Of a stretch of DNA of 64,000 bases, positions 10,747 to 22,542 are shown piece after piece; the first letter of the stretch is position 1; every line of letters starts with the position of its first letter. The stretch lies in the NCBI GenBank assembly GCA_037127255.1, contig JBANSL010000008.1:6348896-6412895 (forward strand), in the 5' to 3' direction. This stretch comes from Persicaria tinctoria. Its lineage: Eukaryota; Streptophyta; Magnoliopsida; Caryophyllales; Polygonaceae. Both the position numbers and the translations under genes were made by a program. Below the pieces are notes generated by a model. That model was given only the letters and a program-made list of their open reading frames with translations, made no database searches and was not told the origin of the DNA.

Positions 10747-11916
10747 GGAAAATTTACCGAAAACCACCCTTTAAACAAGGGAGTTTTCAATTAACCACCC
10801 TTTAAATTTAAAATTACAGAAAACCACCCTTTAAATGGTCTTTCATTACAACTCACCACCCATTCATCTATTTTAGCTAATTTATCATTAAATATAATAT
10901 ATTTTAATATTTTTAAACTCAAATATGATTATAAATATATTAAAATTTTGAATTTAAGGGCTTGTTTAATTTTTAGAGATCATTTTTTTTATTTTTAAAA
11001 AATAAAAAATAAATATAGCCTAGAATTATTATCTTAATTTATGTTTGAAAATGTTTATAACTTTTTAAAAATTATGTAAACTACTATTTTCTTTATAATA
11101 TGATTAGAAATCATAATTTCTATTTATAAAGTTAAAAATAACCTTAAAATTATCATTTATTTATATTTTAAATATTTCGTGCAATAATTAAAATTTGTTA
11201 AATATTTAAAAAATTCTATAATTATATTTAAGTTATAAGATTAAAAGATAGCCTAATTTTTTAAAATTAGGGAAAGAAAATTTTTATCTATAACAAATAA
11301 AATGGATTAAACTCATCTTGTAGGTTGAAAAATATTAAAAAAATTTAAATATATAACTTTTTTTTTCATATAAAAAACTTTATATATATATATGAGGGAA
11401 TTCACATTCACCTGAATTTTTCCTCAAATTAAAAAAAAAATAGTCTATCAATTAATCATATAACTTAAATATAACAATAGACATTTTTTAATTCTTTCAA
11501 AGATAATTATTGAACAAAAATATTTAAACTATATATAAATAAATAATAATATTTTTAAAATATTTAAAGTATGAATAAATAAGAGTAATTTACATAATAT
11601 TTTCAAAATTTATAAATATTTTCAAATCTAAATTAAGATAATAATTCTAGAATATATTTATTATTTTTTAAAAGAATAAATAAAATGACCCCTAAAATAT
11701 AATCAAGCCAAATTCAAAATTTGAATATATTTATAATCAAATTTGAGTTTATAAATATTAATATAGTATATTTAATGATAAATTAGTGAAAATAGATAAA
11801 TGGGTGGTGAGTTGTAATGAAATACCTTTTAATGGGTGGTTTTCTGTAATTTTAAATTTAAAGGGTGGTTAAGTGAAAATTCCTATATTTAAAGGGTGGT
11901 TTTATGTAAATTTCAC
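10747..11916. mobile_element. MULE-like non-autonomous element (family 'ACCACCC', copy 1)
   Basis: The ends are long inverted repeats (>150 bp, left start GGAAAATTTAC, right complement GTGAAATTTAC, each with repeated AAACCACCCTTTAAA). A perfect 9-bp direct repeat TAAATATAA flanks it (10738-10746; 11917-11925). The 9-bp duplication and long TIRs fit the Mutator superfamily. The interior is AT-rich with no transposase. It sits 95 bp upstream of the LRR gene start codon. Related copies are at 21341 and 43385. Confidence 0.85.
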
Positions 11917-12203
11917 TAAATATAAAGCCCCTGCTGCAAACCACCTTAATTTAACTCTATTTTTTTAATAACACAAAATAAATTATTTTGCTCAAAAAAG
12001 TTGTAACACAAACATTTCTAAATTTCTAATGTAGGCACCCTTTTTTTTTCCAATTAAGCACGTCATAACCCATAGGCAGATACCACCTCAAAAATATATT
12101 AACGCTACAAAAAGCAAACTAATATCCAAACTATTTCATTACAAACAAAAAGGAAACAATACCAAATTTAGATACCAGGCATCCAAAATCATATATATAT
12201 ATA

Positions 12204-12940
12204 GAGAGAGGGACTTTTCCATGAGGACAACTCTTACGGTGAAACGAGAGGACGAATATGGTGCGTTGGATTTAAAAAAATCAATGGCTATTATTAAACT
12301 AAAATTCTTATTTAATTAATTAGAAAATAAAACTAAAAAAAAAACCACTTCTCTCTATCAATATTAACCGCTTCCAATTCTTCCTTTTTTTCAATCTTCT
12401 TTTTTAATGGTCAATTATTCATATTTAAAAAATATAATATTCAAATTTATTATACTATGCATTCGTTTTGTATAGTAAAAATTATAACATCTACAATTTA
12501 ATACGTACACACACCAGTAAACTTTTTAACGTATTTAAGTGAGAATATATTCATATTTAAATTGTCTAATATTCATATTTAAATGGTTCAATATTCATTT
12601 TTTACGTACAGATAAATGTACCATTTGTAAATGAATATTTATCAATTTAAATATGAATATTAGACATTTTAAATATGAATAAATCACTACTAATTATGAA
12701 TAATTGACCATTTAGGAGAAAAAAGGATATAGAAAAAAGAAAGTACGGGAGCTTTGAAATTCTAATAACGCTTGAGGAGAGATAAAACGGTTACTTTTTT
12801 TTCCCCCAAAAATAAAACAGTTACTTTTTTTTGTTTTCTTTTTTAATTAAATATTTTCTCAATTTATTTTATAGTCATTGATTTTTTCACAACTCTCCCC
12901 TCATTTCACCATAAGGAATGTCCTCACTGGAAAGTCCCCC
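12204..12940. mobile_element. MITE with ~60-bp TIRs
   Basis: Left end AGGGACTTTTCCATGAGGAC and the complement of the right end GGGGGACTTTCCAGTGAGGAC continue as matching inverted repeats for ~60 bp (..CTTACGGTGAAACGAGAGG). Flanks are (TA)n. The paralogous flank at 37395 runs straight through, so it is an empty site. No coding capacity. Confidence 0.8.
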
Positions 12941-13418
12941 TATATATATATAAAAACTATCAGCTCTTAAGTTATTTGATACTTGTAATAAGTTGAAGTT
13001 GAGATATATTTATATCCAAACTATTTCATTTTCATGTATCAATTTTAAAGTGAAGAAATATAGGAGAATTATATATAATACCTGTAAGTAAAAACAACCC
13101 GAAGATTTAAACTTCACCAATGCAAAGGAGCGATCGATCGGTAGATGAAGGTGGAGAGTTGCTTGGAACGTGTAAGTTGAAGTTGAGATTTGAGAAACAA
13201 CTTTAATTTCCTTTGATAAGCGATTTGAAAGAATTTGAATTTATAAGTTCCACTATCGCAAATTTCATTTTTCACTTTATTCTTTTTTTGCCCCAAAAGT
13301 AAAAGGATATCGAAATAACTTGATTCACACTTCAATAGATCCATTACTTTATTTGTAAATTAAAAAACAAAAGATCGATTACTATATATAATTAATTAAT
13401 ATCAAGATCGATTGCAAG

Positions 13419-13676
13419 CTTCCTTGGAGTTTCGCCTGCACCGTTGGTCCGCGGTGCTACTGTTTCGGTGGTGTTTGGCTTCGTTCTTCGTCGTCATCCG
13501 CAACTCTTGGAAAGAGTTCTTTTTAGATCATTTGTGTTGTAGAGTTTTTTTTTTGCTTGTTTTATAGCGCTATTTTCTGTTTCATTGTATGTTTATGCGA
13601 TTTTCACCCGCCGATTCGTCGGTCTCTCGAGAATCAGGCTTGTTTGATCTCGAATTCTTACTTAATAAAAAAAAAA
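13419..13676 (+). mobile_element. LINE 3' end (5'-truncated insertion)
   Basis: A GC-richer block ending cttacttaataaaa then poly-A, inserted between attgcaag and tgcacacgaaagg. The paralogous flank at about 37860 lacks it. The poly-A end and 5' truncation suit a plant LINE 3' UTR. Target duplication is at best 4-5 bp (tgca). Confidence 0.6.
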
Positions 13677-14110
13677 TGCACACGAAAGGGTATATGTAAA
13701 TATATATATATATATATATATTGTATAATCATTTAAATGACAAATTGTTGAGAATATGAGTTGTGGGAATCCCAGATTGATTAAGAAGATAATCCAAGTC
13801 TCGTACATAACTGAGTGGGCTACTCCTCATAACATCAATTGGTTTTAGGATGGAACCTCACTCGTTTTGGTTAGCGTGCGTGCCCCCATGTCGTATGACC
13901 ACCGTTAATTTAACATAAATATTGCAAAATTTGCCCTCAAAGTAAATAGTTGTCTAAATAGTTTGATTTGCCATAAAAATAACTGAAATTTTTTAATGTA
14001 TCCATTTGCACCAAAACAGCCATATTCTTTACTTGAATCCTTTGCAATTTCATTGGAAAGTTATTTGCTTCTTTAGAGATGGAGTGAAGCTATATGTTAA
14101 GAATGGGAAC

Positions 14111-14675
14111 ATTCTTTGCTTTCTTGCTCTTCTTACACTTGATAATTCATATACGCTTCCCCCTTTTTTTTCATTAAAAAAAAAATACTCCGTATTAATA
14201 CCTCACTGGCTCACTGTGTAGAATATATAAAGGGTAAATGAGATAAAAAGATTCCTAAATGCAATTGTTGGTTAAGAAAGGGGAGTTTCTTAATTATCAA
14301 ACGCACCTCTTCTTAGTTCTTACGGGTCACTTTATAGATACATACAAGTTATATACCTTTCCCTTTATTCCTTTATGTAGGTTGCTTTAATTTGTTTGCC
14401 TAAACATATTCCTCAATTTGTTCTTCTTTAGAGAGCTAGAAAGAATTGAAATATGGAAATTATCAAACTTTATTACCTTAATTGGTAATTATAATATTAA
14501 TCTATATATATTGAAAAATAGGTCACGAGCTCAATCTCCTATTTCTTGACATTGTAATAGGCCGTAGTTCCTTCCTATATATGAACTAAAATAATACATA
14601 GAAACTAAAACACGAATACACATCAAGCTGAAATTTCATTCCTTATTTAATAATAGCTTCACAAATAATTTATTA
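14111..14675. other. AT-rich intergenic DNA, nothing recognised
   Basis: Contains an ACTCCGTATT motif at ~14187, a common plant transposon-end fragment, but no paired end was found. Confidence 0.4.
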
Positions 14676-14760
14676 CTAGTACAGTCCCCGTGTCATGGCG
14701 CATATTTTTCTTTTAAAAAAAATAATAAAATTTTGTAAGTATAAAAATTAAATTACCGCT
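14676..14760 (-). mobile_element. Eroded Helitron-like 3' terminus
   Basis: ACTAGTACAGTCCCCGTGTC resembles the two better-preserved termini at 18515 and 18805 (CTAG end, ~9-nt spacer, GC hairpin). Here the hairpin is degraded. The element would extend rightward; its 5' end was not identified. Confidence 0.4.
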
Positions 14761-14939
14761 ATAAAATGAAATAAACTATTTCCATACGTTAACATAAAAT
14801 AGAAAAAAAAATTGATTTGATAAAGTAAGTAAAAAAAAAATATTTATGAAAAATGTGTAAAAATTACATTAGTTTAAAATTTAAGTAGAATAGATTGGTT
14901 GAGTGAAAATCATAAAATAAAGGTACTTATAAGTTATAA

Positions 14940-15313
14940 GAGCATCAGCACTCATGGGGTAACCCTGTCCCTCTCTCTCCTCGTAATATTTTGACACCTC
15001 ATTTTCCACTAACTCTACCCCATCCCTTAAGAATTTCTAACTTTTAATCCACACCCATAAGTTTACCCCATTACTATTTTTTTTAACTTTATTTATACCC
15101 CACCACATATTTTTAACCAATCAAAATTACCTAATAAAAATTTATAAAACCCATATTTTTGTAATTTTGAAAAAGCAAAAGTGAATGGGGATGGGATTAC
15201 CCCTTCCCACCAAGGTTGCCCCTCCCCCTTCTCATTATGGGGTTCATCCCACATCAATGAGGAAGAGATAGGGGAGCTAAAGGGAAGGAGAAACCTCACC
15301 ACTACTGATGCTC
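14940..15313. mobile_element. Tourist/PIF-Harbinger-like MITE
   Basis: Starts GAGCATCAGCACTCATGGGG and ends with the inverted counterpart CTACTGATGCTC, flanked by TAA on both sides (14937-14939; 15314-15316). The 374-bp size and 3-bp TAA duplication fit Tourist-like elements. No ORF of interest. Confidence 0.8.
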
Positions 15314-15460
15314 TAACACCTTATAAAAAAATTCTTACGGTTTATTAGTTAGATATAGATAGATTAATGGAACAGTTTGAAAAATATACAAATTGGTTGG
15401 CCAAACTAGGAAAATATACAAATTTTGGTAAAAATTAGAAAACTATACATCCCTTGTGCC

Positions 15461-16495
15461 CCCCCCCCCCCCTCTTCTTCTGCGTGCCCCCCTGTGCCCC
15501 TCTCGACGTCAGCTATTTTTTTTTCCTTTTTCATGCTGACGCCGACATCGGGAAATGCTGACGTCGTTTACAAGGATGCTGACGCCAATGTCGGATTTTC
15601 TTTTCCGCGCGTCAGTGCTGACGCCGGCATCAGGAATGCTGACACCGTTTATGAGGAGGTTGACGCCGACGGTGATGACATAGGAGATCAATATAATTGA
15701 CGTATCAAGTCATTACTAATTATTTGGATTTCACAAATCAAATAACATTAGAAATTTTATATAAAATATAAAAAGGGAGAAGCAAAGAAACAAAAGAATG
15801 TTCTACCAAAAAAAAAGAAACAAATGAATATTTTATTTTATTTTTGGTAGTGAGAAACAATGCTGACGTCGACACCGGATACACCGATTTTACCCACGAT
15901 GCTGACGTCCTTCCTCCTCCATCTCTTATATTGCAAAAACAATGTCGGCAAATATATACCTACATAAAAATATGCATAAAAACGATGTCAATACTAAAAA
16001 ACAAACCAATTTTTAAGGACTCAGGCATACATATATACCTATACTAAAAAACAAACCAATTTTTAAGGACTCAGGCATACATATATACCTACATATATAT
16101 CCAACTAAAAACGATGTCAGCACAAAAAAAATATGCATAAAAACGATGTCAGCACTAAAAAATAAACATAAAAACGATATCAACACAAAAAAATACACAT
16201 AAAATGATGTCAACACCAAAAAAACATTTTTAAGGACTCAAGCATACATATATACCTACATATATAATATACAACTAAAAACGATGTCGGCACTAAAAAA
16301 TACGCATCAAAACGATGTCAGCACTAAAAAATATGCATAAAAATGATGTCAGCACATAAAAATACGTACGCATAAAAACGATGTTAGTACTAAAAACGAA
16401 CCGATTTTTAAGGACTCAAGCATACATATATACCTACCTATATAATATCTAACTAAAAACCATGTCAGCACTAAAAACCATGTCAGTAGTTATAA
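15461..16495. repeat. Complex array of TGCTGACGTC-like motifs in two opposed blocks
   Basis: A poly-C run at ~15461 is followed by a GC-rich block (15534-15700, 15858-15912) with repeated TGCTGACG(T/C)C on the plus strand. From 15985 to 16490 the reverse-complement motif GATGTCAGCA recurs roughly every 30-40 bp, interleaved with a ~60-bp unit (tttttaaggactcaggcat then acatatatacctac) repeated four or more times. Small frames across it are by-products. Confidence 0.75.
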
Positions 16496-16499
16496 GAAT

Positions 16500-17204
16500 T
16501 TATAAGAATCATTATTCGGTAGGAATACATAAAACATTACATCTGTTGTAATTAAATTCGATTTTACAGGTAGTTTCAAGTTCAACTTCTAGATGATATT
16601 CTATATTGTATAACTTTTTGATTAATGACTTGTTTCACATGTATATATCACATATGCATGTGAAAATTTATTTGGAGAATTATTTATCTTCTTGAGAAAA
16701 ATACACTCAAAACAAGTTTTAAAATTTAAAGATAAAAACTACTTTAATTCACTTTAAGGTAGATTATGGGTTTGTTTGAATTCCAAATCAATTATGTTTA
16801 TAAATACAAACACTTTTAAAGTCTTTGATTAGCATAATTTATAATGTATTAATTAAAATAAAATACTTTGTAACATCTTTTATTTAATTATATTAAGCTT
16901 AAAATATAATTATAAACTTTACATAATAGTCTAAATAGGGTTAACACAACGTATATGATATTTAACCAAAAATTCAAACTATTTTAAACACAATATATAT
17001 AATATTAAATAAATAATCCATATAAAAGCAACAAAATTGCCAAATAAAAATTAATAGGCCAAATTAAAAGTAAAAGACCCCCATTTAGCCCTTACGGGTG
17101 TATGAAATAAAGATAAAAATTAATAATGGGGCCCTTATGGGTGTATGTATAAAATAAAGATAAAAATTAATAGGCCACGTTATTTAGGTTCTTACAAATA
17201 TACG
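16500..17204. other. AT-rich intergenic DNA
   Basis: Only a short duplication of aaaataaagataaaaattaat near 17105-17175 was seen; no genes. Confidence 0.5.
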
Positions 17205-17285
17205 CGCCTGAGGGGAGTCAAACTTGGGATCAAAGGCGCACACGTATACGCTTATACCACTGAGCTACTACGGATCGCCGAATTC
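17205..17285 (-). mobile_element. tRNA-derived sequence (SINE head or tRNA pseudogene)
   Basis: On the minus strand TAGCTCAGTGG is a perfect pol III A box (D-arm) and GTTTGACTCC, 33 nt later, is a one-mismatch B box (T-arm). The acceptor stem does not close into a good cloverleaf, so a functional tRNA is unlikely. The AT-rich tail to the left could be the rest of a SINE, but no target duplication was found. Confidence 0.55.
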
Positions 17286-17929
17286 TTCAACGAAAGAAAA
17301 AATTTTATAATTAAATTTCTGGGTATCCTGAATTATTGAGCCCTAAAAATTTAGGGTGTCTGTTCCATTGATCCACCTAAACATGCTTAGACACGGGCCT
17401 GTTTAGAATTATAAGATATAAAAAAGATAAACTAATTGGGCAATGGCTACTTCATTAATGAAAACATCAAACCATTTGCATAAAACAATCACATGAGTAT
17501 TCAGTAGGAATACATAAAACATTACAACTGTTGAATTTAGATATAACTGGCAAAGATGTTCATCTTATCAATCTCATAGCAAAGTGATCAAAATTGGCAG
17601 TGAACTTGCCCAAATGCATCTCCCATTGGATCAAAAAGTAGTTTCAAGGCAGATAAAATAAATTATAACTTCAGCACAAATATCATCACAAAATATATAA
17701 AGCAGTATATACTTACTGACTCCTGTTTTTCATATCCTTCGTTGTAAAATTTGTACTTTCAAACCCACCAAATTAAGCTTCACTCTGCAGACATTTTGCA
17801 GCTCTAGAAAGAGCAGTTGAAGAGGTTAATTTGAATTTGCAGGGATGAATTGGGGGATGGGCTTACGACTCCCTCTTAAACAAATTCAATTAAAATCGAT
17901 TTCTCATGAACTGATTCGCCTTAGCAGAC
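17286..17929. other. Intergenic DNA, nothing recognised
   Basis: No frame or repeat of note. Confidence 0.4.
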
Positions 17930-18480
17930 CATGTCAGCACGAGGACATACCACATGGAGATCCAAGCCATGGCTAATTTGATTGATCAAACTACACAAAC
18001 AAGGCAAAGGCGTACATACTACATGGAGATTCAACCAAAGCAGCAACAGAAGTTGAAGAGAGAAATTGATTCAAGCTACAAATGAATGTGAGAGAGGAGT
18101 CGAAGATCCAGTGCCTCTCTCCTCCGATTCAGTGCCTCTCAGATCCAGTGCCACTCTCCTCCGATCCCGATGGCAACAAGCGCTCTCTCCCTCAATCGAA
18201 TCTCTGCGAAGAGAACAACACCATCGAATCAAAGGAACAACAACAGAGAACGAAACAAGAGGAGGAAGAGGACCTAACCGAAAGATCCAGATGATGTCAG
18301 CAACGAAGCCGTTGATTGCGAGAGAGCAAGTTGAGTGAGAGAGGCGAGGGAGATGCTGCCGAAGCCGGAGCAAGTTGAGCAAGAGTCGGAGCAAGTGAAG
18401 GTGTTGCCGAAGCCGATCCTGAAGAAGCCGCCGCTGGTGCCGGTCAAAACCGCACCACCGAAGTTTTTTTTTGTAGATTA
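17930..18480 (+). other. GC-rich, coding-like fragment, possibly captured gene DNA
   Basis: A GC-rich island in AT-rich transposon DNA. From 18354 the plus strand reads MLPKPEQVEQESEQVKVLPK and continues KPILKKPPLVPVKTAPPK with protein-like Lys/Pro/Val/Glu usage, then runs into poly-T at 18464. It may be an exon fragment carried by a mobile element; it lies just before a Helitron 3' terminus. Family not recognised. Confidence 0.35.
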
Positions 18481-18514
18481 GGTTGGTTAGGTGAAATTAC
18501 AAAAATTAAGGTTA

Positions 18515-18962
18515 CTAGTACGATCCCCGCGCCATTGCGCGATTTTTTATAAATAAAATCTTACTATTATATTAAATTAATATTATAACATAATTGTAAA
18601 AGTTCGGATAATTAAATATTTTGAATTAAACTAAGGGGTTGAGAAAACGATTAAAGTAGTATATATAGATATAGATTACTAATATTAATTTTATGTTTTT
18701 TTATTATTAATTTTATGTTTTGAATTAATCCCATTGTTTTTTTAGAGAAAAAAACTACTAAAATTATAATTTAGGTTAGGATCAATGTTTTGAATTATGC
18801 CCAACTAGTATGATCCCCGCGCCATGGCGCGATTTTTTATAAGTAAAATCTTACTAATATATTAAATGAATATTATAACATAATTGTAAAGGTTCAGATA
18901 ATTAAATATATTGAATTAAACTCATGGGTTGAGAAAACGATTAAAGGAGTATATATCTATAT
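18515..18962 (-). mobile_element. Two Helitron-like 3' termini in tandem
   Basis: On the minus strand both copies end in a GC hairpin, then GGGATCGTACTAG (18515) or GGGATCATACTAG (18805), and host T. CTAG/T with a hairpin ~10 nt upstream is the canonical Helitron 3' end. At 18818-18831 the hairpin is the perfect palindrome CGCGCCATGGCGCG. About 150 bp inside each end is shared between the two copies. The rest of the element probably includes the array to the right. Confidence 0.65.
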
Positions 18963-19378
<416 letters not shown>

Positions 19379-19436
19379 CTAATATTAATTTTATGTTTTC
19401 TAATTATTAATTTTATGTTTTGAATTAAGCTCAATA

Positions 19437-20795
19437 GTTAGTAAAATTAAATAAAAAAGAGAATTAAAGGAAAAAGAAGAAAAAAATTAGAATTAAAGAA
19501 AATCAAAGAAAAATGGATAAAAACAATTATTGGTCAAGACTCCTAAAATTCCTTTAAGCTTGACACATCATCCTAAACTCTTCTAAATTAAGAGTTTATA
19601 TAGATAGTTAGTAAAATTAAATAAAAAAGAGAATTAAAGGAAAAAGAAGAAAAAAATTAGAATTAAAGAAAATCAAAGAAAAAGGGATATAAAAAAATGA
19701 CTGGTCAAGACTCCTAAAATTCCTTTAAGCTTGACACATCATCCTAAACTCATCTAAATTAAGAGTTTATATAGATAGTTAGTAAAATTAAATAAAAAGA
19801 GAATTAAAGGAAAAAGGAGAAAAAAATTAGAATTAAAGAAAATCAAAGAAAAATGGCAAAAAAAAAAAAAGATTTGTCAAGACTCCTAAAATTCCTTTAA
19901 GCTTGACACATCATCCTAAACTCTTCTAAATTAAGAGTTTATATAGATATAGATAGTTAGTAAAATTAAATCAAAAAGAGAATTAAAGGAAAAAGAAGAA
20001 AAAATTAGAATTAAAGAAAATCAAAGAAAAATGGCAAAAAAAACAAATTATTGGTCAAGACTCCTAAAATTCCTTTAAGCTTGACACATCATCCTAAACT
20101 CTTGTAAATTAAGAGTTTATATAGATAGTTAGTAAAATTAAAGAAAAAATAGAATTAAAGGAAAAAGAAAAAAAATAGAATTAAAAAAAATCAAAGAAAA
20201 ATGGCAAAAAAAAAATGACTGGTCAAGACTCCTAAAATTCATCTAAGCTTGACACATCATCCTAAACTCTTTTAAATTAAGAGTTTATATAGATATAGAT
20301 AGTTAGTAAAATTAAAGAAAAAAAAAAGAATTAAAGGAAAAAAAAGAAAAAAAAATAGAATTAAATAAAATCAAAGAAAAATGGCAAAAAAATGATTGCT
20401 CAAGACTCCTAAAATTCATCTAAGCTTGACACATCATACTAAACTCTTTTAAATTAAGAGTTTATATAGATATAGATAGTTAGTAAATTTAAAGGAAAAA
20501 GAAGGAAAAAAAAATAGAATTAAAGAAAACCAAACAAAACTTGCAAGAAAATGATTGGTCAAGACTCCTAAAATTTATCTAAGCTTGACACATCATCCTA
20601 AACTCTTCTAAATTAAGAGTTTATATAGATATAGATAGTTAGTAAAATTAAAGAAAAAAGAGAATTAAAGATAAAAGAAAAAATAGAATTAAAGAAAATC
20701 AAAGAAAAATGGTAAAAAAATAAATGATTGATTAAGACTCCTAACATTTATCTAAGCTTGACACGTCATCCTAAACTCTTCTAAATTAAGAGTTT
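19437..20795 (-). repeat. Eight-copy ~172-bp tandem array, Helitron-related
   Basis: Units start with gttagtaaaattaaa at about 19437, 19607, 19778, 19956, 20128, 20302, 20479 and 20638. Each contains ggtcaagactcctaaaatt, aagcttgacacatcatcctaa, and ends aaattaagagtttatataga. On the minus strand each unit begins TCTATATAAACTCTTAATTT, a plausible Helitron 5'-TC end, so the array looks like repeated 5' ends of the element whose 3' ends are at 18515 and 18805. Copies are highly similar. No coding content. Confidence 0.75.
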
Positions 20796-21340
20796 GATAG
20801 ACGATAAAAACAAAAATAGTTTGCCTGCATAAAAATACGATTGAATCAAATTCACGAGAACCACAATATAATAAACATTGAAAGAAAAAAAATCATCGAC
20901 GGAGATCAATAAACAAACGATAATCATTGATATAATCATATATGGAGATTAAAATGAGCGGATCTGAAATAATGGAATGCCTCCTTCAATTGACAGATGA
21001 AATTGAATATTTTTTCTAGAACACACGGGGACATACATAAGATCGGATTGATTAAAATTACATGCATGTCCCATGTGTTCAGAAAGAATAATTCAATCCA
21101 TAATACAGTAGGGTATACTCTATGGCCGGGGGATCGATCGATATTTCGGGGAAAGAGAGGTGAGATCTGACCGATTACTAATTTGTGCAAGAAAGTTTTG
21201 AGGGGATCGAATGAGGATTCATTAATTGCATTAATTTGGGGGTTTCATAGTTTTAATGTAGGTTGTATATAAGGAAACAGAATCTAGGTTAAAATACAGG
21301 CCAGTTTAGGAAACATTATCTAGGTTTAGGAAAATTATTT
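20796..21340. other. Intergenic DNA, nothing recognised
   Basis: A short duplication of taggtttaggaaa occurs near 21325. No gene signal. Confidence 0.45.
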
Positions 21341-22190
21341 GGGAAAATTACATAAAACCACCCATTAAATAAGTAGGATTTTCACTTAACTACCAACTAA
21401 ATTCAATATTAAAGAAAACCACCATTTAAATAAAATGGATCAAATTGAAATTATGATTTCTAAATCATTATTATTATTATTTGTTATAGAACGAAAATAT
21501 TTAAACTATAAATGAATAATAATTTTAAGGTTATTTTTAACTTTATAATAGAAATTATTATTTCCTAATCAAATCATATTATGAATTATAAAAGAGTAAT
21601 TTACATATTATTTTAAAATGTTATAAACATTTTCAAACATAAATTGAGATAATAATTCTAAGCTATATTTATTAGTATTATTCTAAAATAAATAAAATGG
21701 TCCCTAAAATGTAATCGAGCTCTTAAATTCAAATTTTAAATATATTTATAATCAAATTTGAGTTTAAAAATATAATATACTTAATGATTAATTAGAGTGT
21801 GTTGGGATTCCATTACATTTTAATTATAATTTAATTATTTTACCCCATTTTATGTGAGCGTTTGGTTACTCAATTAAAAATATCTTAAAAATCGAGATAA
21901 AATAATAATTTAATAAAATAATTACATAAATCAAAACAAAACAATTGCACTATAATTAATACGTAGTACATAGTATAATCCAAAAACACCCTTAATTTAA
22001 ATTTTAAACACCTTAAAATGTGTATGTATCAAACATCATCTTATCTATTTGCAATATAAACGTAATACAATTGGAATCCAAACGCATCCTTAATGAAAAT
22101 AGACGAAGGGGTGATGTTTTGTAAATGAAGACCATTTAAAAGATGATTTTCTACAATATTGAATTTAATGGGTGGTCAAGTGAAAACATT
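21341..22190. mobile_element. MULE-like element, family 'ACCACCC', copy 2 (right end truncated)
   Basis: Left end GGGAAAATTACATAAAACCA and the following ACCACC(A/C) repeats match the element at 10747. On the right, atgggtggtcaagtgaaaa matches the inner part of the terminal repeat, but the last ~35 bp are missing. A Tourist-like MITE is nested at 21795-22089. Confidence 0.7.
21795..22089. mobile_element. Tourist-like MITE nested in the MULE-like element
   Basis: Ends GAGTGTGTTGGGATTCCA and the complement of TGGAATCCAAACGCATCC form inverted repeats, flanked by TTA on both sides (21792-21794; 22090-22092). Removing it restores the family sequence of the host element. Confidence 0.8.
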
Positions 22191-22251
22191 TGTACAAGAT
22201 CACATACGGATACGGTCACACGCAGACGGCGTTGTAATCCAGTTGAGATTT

Positions 22252-22371
22252 GAGTGTGTTTAGATTCCAAAATGCATTAAATATAATGCATTATTTTTAC
22301 CTCGATTTATGTGCATGTTTGGTTGCACAATTAAAAAAGTAGCAAATGTATTTTGGAATCCAAACACACCC
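22252..22371. mobile_element. Short MITE of the same family (120 bp)
   Basis: GAGTGTGTTTAGATTCCAAA at the left and the inverted TTTTGGAATCCAAACACACC at the right. Flanking triplets are TTT and TTG, so the target duplication is imperfect. It lies about 170 bp upstream of the PPR start codon. Confidence 0.75.
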
Positions 22372-22513
22372 TTGAACGAATACGGCCATCACTCATCAGT
22401 GTAGTCGCATTCATTGGAATATTTCCCATGTAAGGAGGTTAATTCCAACTTCCCTAGTTCCCTCCAAATAAGCATATTTGGGATCTTCCCGTGAAAGTTG
22501 TGAAACGGGAGAT

Positions 22514-22537
22514 ATGCCAACTGCTGATTCAGCCTGA
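22514..22537 (+). promoter_or_regulatory. Short uORF immediately upstream of the PPR start
   Basis: ATG followed by six codons and TGA (MPTADSA), ending 5 bp before the main ATG at 22543. If transcribed it could reduce initiation or force reinitiation at the PPR start. Transcription start not visible, so this is conditional. Confidence 0.4.
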
Positions 22538-22542
22538 TTGAC

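Larger units (their letters stand above)
12041..14110. repeat. Duplicated 5' flank of the LRR gene (pairs with 37245-38130)
   Basis: Blocks 12041-12200, 12945-13418 and 13683-14100 match 37245-37395, 37395-37860 and 37870-38130 in the same order and orientation relative to the second LRR gene, including ccaattaagc, gcatccaaaatcatata and agttgagatttgagaaacaa. The differences are mostly insertions in this copy. No coding exon was found in the shared flank, so it is probably promoter and 5' UTR. Confidence 0.8.

Noticed and set aside
17205..17285. Functional tRNA gene
   Set aside because: A and B boxes are present, but the acceptor and anticodon stems do not pair convincingly.
19437..20795. Centromeric satellite or CRISPR-like array
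   Set aside because: There are only eight copies with no spacers, and the link to Helitron-like ends explains it better; the ~172-bp period alone is not evidence of a centromere.
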